From: Halioglobus japonicus
Lineage (GTDB): Bacteria; Pseudomonadota; Gammaproteobacteria; Pseudomonadales; Halieaceae
Direction of reading: 5' to 3'
Length of the DNA stretch: 64,000 bases
Assembly: GCA_902705825.1 (NCBI GenBank)
Contig: CACSIL010000005.1
Location: forward strand, 1-64,000
Part shown: piece by piece, positions 7,992 to 14,933 of the stretch
How positions within the stretch are numbered: the first letter of the stretch is position 1
How the letters are laid out: every line of letters begins with the position of its first letter
Notes under the pieces: generated by a model
The model's input: the letters and a program-made list of their open reading frames with translations, nothing else
Database searches by the model: none
What the model was told of the DNA's origin: nothing
Program-made: the position numbers and the translations under genes

Positions 7992-9539
7992 ATGATGTAT
8001 TTATCGCGTGTTTTTCAGGTGGCGCTGCGCGCTTGTGCTTTGTCCTTGCTCGCCGCCAGCGGCGCGCTGGCAGCAGAAAAACCCAATATTCTGGTGATCT
8101 GGGGTGACGATATCGGCACCTGGAATCTCAGCGCCTACAACCTGGGTTCGATGGGCTTTAAGACACCCAATATCGATCGTATCGCTACTGAGGGCGCGTT
8201 GTTCACTGATTACTACGGTGAAAACTCGTGTACGGCGGGTCGTTCGGCGTTTATCACCGGTCAGCACCCTGTCCGCACCGGGCTTACCAAGGTCGGCAGC
8301 CCTGGCCGGGAGGCCGGTATGCACAAAGAGGATCCGACCATAGCGGGCCTGTTGCGGCCGCTGGGTTACGCCACTGGTCAGTTCGGCAAGAATCACCTGG
8401 GTGATCGCGATGAACATTTGCCCACGCAGCACGGTTTCGATGAATTCTTCGGCAATCTTTATCATTTGAATGCGGAGGATGAACCTGAACATGTCGACTA
8501 CCCACAGGATGCCATGTTCAAGAAACTCTTCTCCCCGCGCGGTGTGATCCACTCCTTTGCCGATGGCAAGATCAATGATACCGGGCCGCTTACGAAGAAG
8601 CGCATGGAGACTGTCGATGAAGAAATTACTGCGCGTGCGATAAAGTTCATGGATAAGGCCGTACAGGAGGGCAAGCCATTTTTTGTCTGGTGGAATGCTA
8701 CGCGTATGCATATCTGGACACGCTTGAAAGAGGAGAGCCAGGGGCTTTCCAAGAGAGGTGGGCTCTATGGTGACGGCCTGGTGGAACACGACAATCACGT
8801 TGGCCAGTTACTGGATTTCCTGGATGAAAAAGGGATAGCTGATAACACCATCGTAGTGTATTCCACCGACAACGGTGCTGAGGTATTCAGCTGGCCTGAT
8901 GGCGGCACTACACAGTTCCGGGGCGAGAAGAACACTACCTGGGAGGGAGGCTTTCGTGTGCCAGCAATGATCCGCTGGCCCGGTACCGTGAAGCCCGGTA
9001 CGCGCTTTAATGAGATGGCCGCCCATAACGACTGGTTGCCCACACTGCTTGCTGCAGCGGGTGTAGAAGATATCAAGGGTAAGTTGAAGAAGGGTTATCA
9101 GGCCGGAGAGAACACTTACAAAGTGCACCTCGACGGCTACGACCTGAGCAATTACTTAAGTGGTCAGTCAGAAACATCCCCACGCAATACATTCCATTAT
9201 TTTACTGACGATGGCGACTACTCGGCGCTGAGATGGGGTGACTGGAAGATTATGTACTCCATACAGGAGGCCACCGGTAATGCCGTATGGCAATACCCGT
9301 TTACCAAGCTGCGGATGCCCCTGCTGTTCAACCTCCGACAAGACCCGTTTGAACGGGCACGCCAGGAAGCCGGTGGCTATGAGCGCTGGTATTTTGAGCA
9401 TATCTTCATGCTGTACGGTGCCGGCCTTGAGTCCTACAAATTCCTGACGACGTTCCAGCAGTTTCCGCCTCGCCAGAAACCGGATTCACTGGATATGAAT
9501 GCGCTCGCGCAGGAAATGATGGGCTATATGCAACGTTAG
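7992..9539 (+). CDS. Periplasmic arylsulfatase (sulfatase family)
   Basis: After a signal peptide (MMYLSRVFQVALRACALSLL..ALAAEKP) the protein follows the type I sulfatase fold. It has metal-binding WGDDIG, the NSCTAGRSAFITGQH nucleophile motif with Cys80 destined to become formylglycine, YSTDNGAEV near the C-terminal half of the active site, and GEKNTTWEGGFRVP. These enzymes hydrolyse sulfate esters, here probably outside the cytoplasm. The motif is the C-x-A-x-R variant instead of C-x-P-x-R, also seen in functional bacterial sulfatases. No formylglycine-generating enzyme is nearby. An upstream start at 7914 would put 26 extra residues before the signal peptide, so I prefer ATG 7992. Confidence 0.88.
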   Translation: MMYLSRVFQVALRACALSLLAASGALAAEKPNILVIWGDDIGTWNLSAYNLGSMGFKTPNIDRIATEGALFTDYYGENSCTAGRSAFITGQHPVRTGLTKVGSPGREAGMHKEDPTIAGLLRPLGYATGQFGKNHLGDRDEHLPTQHGFDEFFGNLYHLNAEDEPEHVDYPQDAMFKKLFSPRGVIHSFADGKINDTGPLTKKRMETVDEEITARAIKFMDKAVQEGKPFFVWWNATRMHIWTRLKEESQGLSKRGGLYGDGLVEHDNHVGQLLDFLDEKGIADNTIVVYSTDNGAEVFSWPDGGTTQFRGEKNTTWEGGFRVPAMIRWPGTVKPGTRFNEMAAHNDWLPTLLAAAGVEDIKGKLKKGYQAGENTYKVHLDGYDLSNYLSGQSETSPRNTFHYFTDDGDYSALRWGDWKIMYSIQEATGNAVWQYPFTKLRMPLLFNLRQDPFERARQEAGGYERWYFEHIFMLYGAGLESYKFLTTFQQFPPRQKPDSLDMNALAQEMMGYMQR

Positions 9540-9552
9540 CCCGGTAAGCTTC

Positions 9553-9580
9553 GCCGCTGCTGATACAGGTAGCGGCACTT
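9553..9580 (+). terminator. Hairpin downstream of the arylsulfatase
   Basis: Arms gccgctgc and gtagcggc pair over eight positions (one G-T wobble) around an eight-base loop, starting 13 bases after the sulfatase stop. A short acttt follows. It is a plausible but weak intrinsic terminator. Confidence 0.5.
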
Positions 9581-9642
9581 TCTGCAGACCCTCAGTGCTC
9601 CGTGCCAGTGGTGCACATGCTCTGCTTGGCCCACAAATATTT

Positions 9643-9681
9643 CATATATTGACTATTAAATACCAAAATATGTAATATATG
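9643..9681 (+). promoter_or_regulatory. Promoter and palindromic operator of the PaaX-like gene
   Basis: Perfect arms catatatt (9643-9650) and aatatatg (9674-9681) flank a promoter-like pair, TTGACT at 9649-9654 and TAATAT at 9673-9678, 18 bases apart. The start codon of the regulator gene is only eight bases beyond the -10 element, so the transcript may be leaderless. The symmetry and position suggest autoregulation by the PaaX-like protein. All of this is read from sequence pattern only. Confidence 0.5.
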
Positions 9682-9685
9682 CGCC

Positions 9686-10495
9686 ATGCAAAATGTCGCC
9701 TATGAAAATTCCTCGCGCCTTAGCCCAAGGCGGCTGATTCTTGAGATGCTGGATGCGGAGCCGGATTTCATGGCAAATGGCCGGCGATTGGTCGCAGCGG
9801 GCCAGGTATTTCGCTTCACGGAGAACCAGATTCGCGTGGCCCTCAGCCGATTGGTAGCGGATGGCTTACTCTTCCAGCCCAGGCGCGGAGACTACGGCTT
9901 GACCGGTGCGGCCACAGCGATCCAGCGTGAGGTGCAGAATTGGCGCGATCTGGAACAGCGTCTTGAGCCCTGGCACGGTGATTGGTGTGGTGTGTTAACC
10001 GACAATCTGGCCGCACAGGGCAGCACACAATTGCGCACGCAATCTCGTGCGTTGGCGTTGCGGGGGCTGCAGCGCTGGCGACCGGGCCTGTGGGTGAGGC
10101 CGAATAATTTGCGCGGCGGCCTCGTCCGTCTGGGCGAAGAATTATTGGCTCTGGGGCTGGATGCGATGAAGGGGCAATGCCTGATTGCGCCCGGTGATGC
10201 CAGTTGCGAAACCGGCCTGAGAGAACTGTGGAATAACGCTGATCTGGAAGCTGAATACCTGCGGCGCATTGCGCATCTGCAGGCAGCCTCAGAGCGTTTA
10301 GACAGCCCCGATCTACCGGCAGTGCTGGTTGAGACCATCGAACTCGGTGGCGATACCATCAGGTTGCTACTGAAAGACCCCTTGCTGCCGGATGATATTG
10401 CCAGTGGTGACAGCCGTCGCCAGCTAATCCGTCTTTTAACCGAATACGACAAGAGAGGCCGCCAGCAATGGCAGCACTTTATACAACAACTGTAG
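9686..10495 (+). CDS. PaaX-like transcriptional regulator
   Basis: The 269-residue protein has an N-terminal winged-helix region (residues about 12-75, with FTENQIRVALSRLVADGLLF as the recognition segment) and a middle region with the W-HGDWCGVLTD pattern of PaaX-type repressors. PaaX represses phenylacetate catabolism and is released by phenylacetyl-CoA; relatives sense other acyl-CoA ligands. Here the gene lies 12 bases upstream of a Rieske oxygenase gene and probably controls it. No Shine-Dalgarno sequence precedes the ATG, in line with a leaderless message. The C-terminal half is divergent, so the ligand cannot be guessed. Confidence 0.72.
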   Translation: MQNVAYENSSRLSPRRLILEMLDAEPDFMANGRRLVAAGQVFRFTENQIRVALSRLVADGLLFQPRRGDYGLTGAATAIQREVQNWRDLEQRLEPWHGDWCGVLTDNLAAQGSTQLRTQSRALALRGLQRWRPGLWVRPNNLRGGLVRLGEELLALGLDAMKGQCLIAPGDASCETGLRELWNNADLEAEYLRRIAHLQAASERLDSPDLPAVLVETIELGGDTIRLLLKDPLLPDDIASGDSRRQLIRLLTEYDKRGRQQWQHFIQQL

Positions 10496-10507
10496 GTGAG
10501 GCTGTAT

Positions 10508-11704
10508 ATGAACGCACCAGGATTTCGCGACGTTTTCTCCAACCTGCTAGAGGAGTTCCGCAGTGGTATAGAGGTGGATCCCTTCGAGGCCAGGGTCGAC
10601 ACCCGGTTCTATACCGATCCGCAATGGTTCGAGAAGGAGAGGGCGGCACTCTTCAGCGATAGCCCTATACTGGTTGGGCACATATCAATGCTGAAAAACA
10701 GTGGTGATGTCTTCACTCACGACCATCTGGGTAAACCGATTATGGTGGTGCGCGCGAAGGACGGTGAACTACGCGCTTTCTTGAATGTGTGCCGTCACCG
10801 CGGTGTGCGACTGGTCAATGGCGAGGAAGTGCAGAACAAAACGAGCTTCGTCTGCCCCTACCACAACTGGACCTATGGGCTCGACGGCCAGCTCAAACAC
10901 GTGCCTCTGGAAGAGGAGAGCTTCCCCGGACTCGACAAACAGTGTCATAGCCTGAAGGCATTGCCGTTGGCTGTGTGTGAGGGCCTGATTTTCGTCTGTC
11001 CGAACCCCGGCGGTAGTATCGATATTGAGGCGCACATGGGCATGGTGAAGGACGATTTTGCGGCATTCAAAATGTCTGAGCATGTTTTTTTCAGGCAGAC
11101 TGTTACCACGCTCAAAGCCAACTGGAAGTTACTGGTGGATGCCTTTCAGGACGGTTACCACGTCACTCGATTACACCGCAATACTGTGGGCCCGAGTTTT
11201 ATCGATGGCATAGCGCGCAGTGAACGCAGCGGCGACCACCTTGTATCAGTAGTGGCCCGCAAAGACTTTCCGGATGCGCTGGAGCGTGAGCCAGAACAGT
11301 GGGATATACGCCGCCAGTCGGCATGTGCCATGTATCTGTTTCCCAATGTTGAAATGATTATTCACCCGGATTACATCAGCTACCTCGCGTTCTTCCCGAC
11401 ACAGGTCGATGAGACCATTGTCGTTCACGGATGCTTCATTGAAGAGGAGCCTAAAGATGAAAAAGCGGCCGCCCACTGGGAGCGAGCTTTTGACATTATC
11501 GAGAACGGTGTATTCCATCCGGAGGATTTCTTTGTGTGCGAGCAGGCCCAGATAGGCATGACATCTGGGGCCAACGATCACCTGCTGCTGGGGGCGCACG
11601 AAACCGGGGTAGGTGCTTTTCACGATTTGCTTGCACAAAAGATGGGGGCTTATCAGCCCGGTTCGCCCGACAGCGAGCCCGGTTCGGCCGATCACAGCGT
11701 CTAA
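10508..11704 (+). CDS. Rieske non-haem iron oxygenase, alpha subunit
   Basis: This 398-residue protein has the standard order. An N-terminal Rieske [2Fe-2S] domain binds through Cys95-x-His97 and Cys116-x2-His119 (CPYHNWTYG). A C-terminal catalytic domain carries the mononuclear iron motif D211-x3-D215-x2-H218-x4-H223 (DAFQDGYHVTRLH). Such enzymes insert O2 into aromatic or other hydrophobic substrates with electrons from a reductase. Start ATG 10508 has ggtgagg six bases upstream; an in-frame GTG at 10496 is less likely. No ferredoxin, reductase or beta subunit is encoded nearby, so electron donors must come from elsewhere. It is the likely regulatory target of the adjacent PaaX-like gene. 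Confidence 0.9.
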   Translation: MNAPGFRDVFSNLLEEFRSGIEVDPFEARVDTRFYTDPQWFEKERAALFSDSPILVGHISMLKNSGDVFTHDHLGKPIMVVRAKDGELRAFLNVCRHRGVRLVNGEEVQNKTSFVCPYHNWTYGLDGQLKHVPLEEESFPGLDKQCHSLKALPLAVCEGLIFVCPNPGGSIDIEAHMGMVKDDFAAFKMSEHVFFRQTVTTLKANWKLLVDAFQDGYHVTRLHRNTVGPSFIDGIARSERSGDHLVSVVARKDFPDALEREPEQWDIRRQSACAMYLFPNVEMIIHPDYISYLAFFPTQVDETIVVHGCFIEEEPKDEKAAAHWERAFDIIENGVFHPEDFFVCEQAQIGMTSGANDHLLLGAHETGVGAFHDLLAQKMGAYQPGSPDSEPGSADHSV

Positions 11705-11915
11705 AAGCGCGTGTAATACCCCAAAGCTGAATCGAAGCCACAAAAACAGCAGATAAAACAAGAATTGCGAGACAGCCGTTATCTCCGCAGTTAGTCTAGT
11801 CTTCACGCTGGATAGTGATGGGGTGTCAGCCGCGCCGGTCCCGGGTGAGTAGTGGCCGGTAGTGGGTTACACTCTATTTTGGATGGCATGCCGGTTCAGG
11901 AGGCAGTATATAACG

Positions 11916-12620
11916 ATGAAACATCTACAAACCCTGTTTGCAGTCGTAAAGCCGGTTGCCGCGTCTGTTGTTCTGCTTTTGTGCCTTCCCCAGTGGCTGT
12001 ACGCGACATCGGTGTTGCAGGTAGACATGGAGCAGTTACTCAATGATGCTGCTGTCATCTTTGAGGGGGAAGTCATTGCCAGTGAAGCCAGGTGGAATGA
12101 CGACAACACCTATATTTCAACCTGGGTCACCTTCGCAGTGGACGATGTGATCAAGGGCGAGTTGCCGACCGACACGATTATCCAGAGCTTTGCAGGTGGC
12201 ACTGTGGGTGATACCAGCCTGAATGTCAGTGGTATGGTCTACCCAGAACTCGGTGAGAAGGGTATTTATTTTATTGAAGATCCGCAACGCCCGCAGGTGA
12301 ATCCGATTGTTGGCTGGAGCCAGGGGCATTTTAAAGTAGAAACGGATGAGTACGGCACAGAACGGATGCTCACAGAAAACAATGATCCGATTCAGGGCCT
12401 GGAGGATACAAGCCCTGACAACACCCCACAGCAGCGCGCGGCGCAACAGTCGGCCCTGCCGCTGAGCGAAGGTGCTGCGCAAGGCCTGCGTGTGGGTTCA
12501 TCTACGGATGCACTGAATACTGCCATCGACAAAAACGATTTTAAAAAAGCCCTGAAAGTGCGTCTGTCGCAGGTAAACGCCACGGATGCGGCGTCGGATG
12601 AGGCAAAAGCGCAGAAATGA
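11916..12620 (+). CDS. Exported protein paired with the metalloprotease
   Basis: A 234-residue product with a signal peptide (MKHLQTLFAVVKPVAASVVLLL..LYATS) and a mature part containing AAVIFEGEVIASEARWNDDN, VTFAVDDVIKGELP and IVGWSQGHFKV. I do not know a named family, though the pattern of a beta-rich secreted protein directly in front of a matrixin-type protease seems recurrent in marine gammaproteobacteria (memory, unchecked). Its last codons overlap the start of the protease gene by four bases (ATGA at 12617-12620), so the two are translationally coupled. A role as partner, chaperone or inhibitor of the protease is inference. The start at 11916 follows aggagg at a long distance; 11862 is an alternative. 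Confidence 0.65.
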   Translation: MKHLQTLFAVVKPVAASVVLLLCLPQWLYATSVLQVDMEQLLNDAAVIFEGEVIASEARWNDDNTYISTWVTFAVDDVIKGELPTDTIIQSFAGGTVGDTSLNVSGMVYPELGEKGIYFIEDPQRPQVNPIVGWSQGHFKVETDEYGTERMLTENNDPIQGLEDTSPDNTPQQRAAQQSALPLSEGAAQGLRVGSSTDALNTAIDKNDFKKALKVRLSQVNATDAASDEAKAQK

Positions 12621-14296
12621 ACAAGCGTACACAGTCCGTACTGACGCTGCTGCTTTACGGCAGCGTATTGAGTAGCAGCGGCGCAGCAGCGTACCAGTTG
12701 AGTTCATCGTTCTGGCAGGATGGCCAGGCGCATGTCTATGTTGATCTGGCAGCGAGCAACCCTGCGGGCGCGAATCAGCCCAATATCGTCTCGGGTGGCC
12801 CTTCAACTGCGGCGCTGCAGAATGCTTACCTCCAGGCGATGACGACGTGGAATAACAACTCGACGTTCTACTACACCGCGACAAGCAACAGCGGGTATGA
12901 CGATCCCTGTGAAAACCCCAGTACCGCCCCTCTTAGCAGTGTAGTATTTGCCGATACGAGCTGTGGTGGCGCTTTTGGTGGCACAACGCTGGCCGTGCAG
13001 CAGACGTGGTCCTCGGGTTCGAGCTCGGTAAAAACCGGTACAGTATTCAATAACACCAAGCAGTGGGATCTTTATACCGGCAATTGGACGGGCATCGCAG
13101 AGTTTAAGCGTGTTGCAGTGCACGAACTCGGGCATGGTCTGGGGTTGAATCATTCCTCCGATAGTGCCGCTATCATGTGGCCAACTGCCGGCAATACAAA
13201 ACTTCCCCAGGCCGATGATGTCGCCGGTGCTGCTGTCAGATATGACAGCGATTCCGACGACGTTGGGCTCGCTCTTGATAACTGCCCGGATGATGCCAAC
13301 ACATCACAGTCCGATGTGGATTCTGATGGTATTGGAGATGCCTGCGACGCCGATATTGACGGTGACGGTGTCTATAATAGCGCCGGTGTGGATGCCAGCT
13401 TTGGTCTCGATTCGCTGGGCAATAGTTACTACTCTTTTGCCTCTGGATCGAATGCCTTCCGGGCGATGAGCTTTCCGGTGACATTTTCAGGATCGCTCGC
13501 TACGGTGAGTCTGCCTATTTCCTGCCCCGCGGGGAACCTCGTGCTTTCTATACAGGCACTCGATGGCTCCGGCAGACCCAATGGCTCCAATCTCGCCTCA
13601 CAACAGTTTGCCTCCGGTTCCGGTGTGCCCACGTCCTATCAAGGGGCGGTCGACTTTGACTTTGACACACCCGCCAGCGTCTTAGCGGGCAGTAATCTGG
13701 CCGTGGTGGCCCAATCCTTGGGGTCATGCCGCTGGTTTATCAGTACTGCGAGCAATTATGTCGATGGCGCGGGTTTTTTCTCCTCCAACGGCTCCAGTTG
13801 GGGGAACACTGTCGACTTTCCTTTTGGTATTACTATCGGGCCTTCTGTCATAGATAACTGCCCATCGGTGTCGAATGCCTCACAGGCTGATCTGGATACC
13901 GATATCATTGGCGATGCGTGTGACAGTGATATTGATGGCGACGATCTCAGTAACGACGATGAGCTAAACATTCATATGACGGACCCGCTCGATGCAGATT
14001 CCGACGATGATACTTTCACAGACGGTGAAGAAGTTGCGGCTGGAAGCGACCCCAACAATGCTCAAAGCGTGCCCACCATCGCCGATGGAGATATCAACGG
14101 GGATGCCGTTGTAGATGTTGCTGACATACTGCTGGGGCAGAACATATTGCTCGGCACGGTGACGCCCTCCGCTGCACAGATTCAACGTGGCGATGTGGCA
14201 CCGCTGGTCGGTGGTGTACCGGCGTCGGATGGCGTATTCGGGGCTGGGGATCTGCTGATTATTCAGCAGAAGGTCAACCAGCAGATTACTTTCTAG
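12617..14296 (+). CDS. Secreted matrixin-like zinc metalloprotease with Ca2+-binding and dockerin-like repeats
   Basis: After a signal peptide the first 215 residues form a metzincin-type protease domain with HELGHGLGLNH (His169, Glu170, His173, His179) and a downstream IMWP Met-turn. Next come acidic thrombospondin type 3-like repeats (DNCPDDANTSQSDVDSDGIG and a second set near residue 413), which bind Ca2+. They flank a beta-rich domain of about 150 residues with no clear family. The last 65 residues (ADGDINGDAVVDVADILLGQ) resemble a dockerin type I pair of Ca2+-binding loops. The protein should be exported and Ca2+-dependent. No cohesin is present in the window to receive the dockerin-like end. 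Substrate unknown. Confidence 0.82.
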   Translation: MNKRTQSVLTLLLYGSVLSSSGAAAYQLSSSFWQDGQAHVYVDLAASNPAGANQPNIVSGGPSTAALQNAYLQAMTTWNNNSTFYYTATSNSGYDDPCENPSTAPLSSVVFADTSCGGAFGGTTLAVQQTWSSGSSSVKTGTVFNNTKQWDLYTGNWTGIAEFKRVAVHELGHGLGLNHSSDSAAIMWPTAGNTKLPQADDVAGAAVRYDSDSDDVGLALDNCPDDANTSQSDVDSDGIGDACDADIDGDGVYNSAGVDASFGLDSLGNSYYSFASGSNAFRAMSFPVTFSGSLATVSLPISCPAGNLVLSIQALDGSGRPNGSNLASQQFASGSGVPTSYQGAVDFDFDTPASVLAGSNLAVVAQSLGSCRWFISTASNYVDGAGFFSSNGSSWGNTVDFPFGITIGPSVIDNCPSVSNASQADLDTDIIGDACDSDIDGDDLSNDDELNIHMTDPLDADSDDDTFTDGEEVAAGSDPNNAQSVPTIADGDINGDAVVDVADILLGQNILLGTVTPSAAQIQRGDVAPLVGGVPASDGVFGAGDLLIIQQKVNQQITF

Positions 14297-14351
14297 CGCG
14301 CTGCGCCTGGCGCTTGAATACATCGGCGCCACAAACTTCCGCGGGGATACA

Positions 14352-14705
14352 ATGAAAAAACTATTTGCAGCCGTTTTGGTACTGGCTGCCATGCAGAGCC
14401 ATTGGGTGTACGCAATACAGATGGCATCGCCCAAATCCAATAAAATCGTGAAACTCTGCTCCGTACAGGATGCAGAACTGGCAGATGTCGCCTGCCAGTC
14501 CTTTGTTGAGGGCGTGGTCGATGCCACCGCTTTTTATGGTGCAGCCGAGCAGTTGGTGTTGCCTTTCTGTATTCCCGCAACAACCACCGCGGCTGAGTTG
14601 GTCGGAGTTTATCGGGACTATCTGAATGACAACCATGCACTGAGACAGTTTTCTGCAGCGGCACTGGCGATATCTGCATTCAGGGAGCAGTTTCCATGTG
14701 AGTAG
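14352..14705 (+). CDS. Rap1a/Tai-like small periplasmic protein
   Basis: The 117-residue protein has a signal peptide (MKKLFAAVLVLAAMQSHWVYA) and a helical mature part. Three conserved-looking cysteines sit in DVACQSFVEGVVDA, VLPFCIP and the terminal EQFPCE. The layout, including the final FPC, matches the Rap1a/Tai immunity-protein family, whose founding members protect Serratia against its own type VI secretion amidase toxins. Many relatives sit alone on chromosomes without any toxin, as here, so an immunity role cannot be claimed. It follows the metalloprotease by 55 bases with its own gggga ribosome binding site. Confidence 0.65.
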   Translation: MKKLFAAVLVLAAMQSHWVYAIQMASPKSNKIVKLCSVQDAELADVACQSFVEGVVDATAFYGAAEQLVLPFCIPATTTAAELVGVYRDYLNDNHALRQFSAAALAISAFREQFPCE

Positions 14706-14933
14706 GCAGGAAACGGCTGCCACGTCTCATTGGCTGACTGCAGAGTGTGTTTTTTCCTCTTCAGGCTGTTTTTCTGCTAGAATTCCCTGCGCTCAGAGTA
14801 TCCGGTAAAAACAGTCTGAAGAACGGCAATGTAGCCATTTTTTGGTACATAAGATCACCGGTGGCGATTCGTCATTATCATTCTGGATGCCACAATGAAT
14901 TCCGGGGTCTTTGCCCCCTATTGAGGACTTAGT

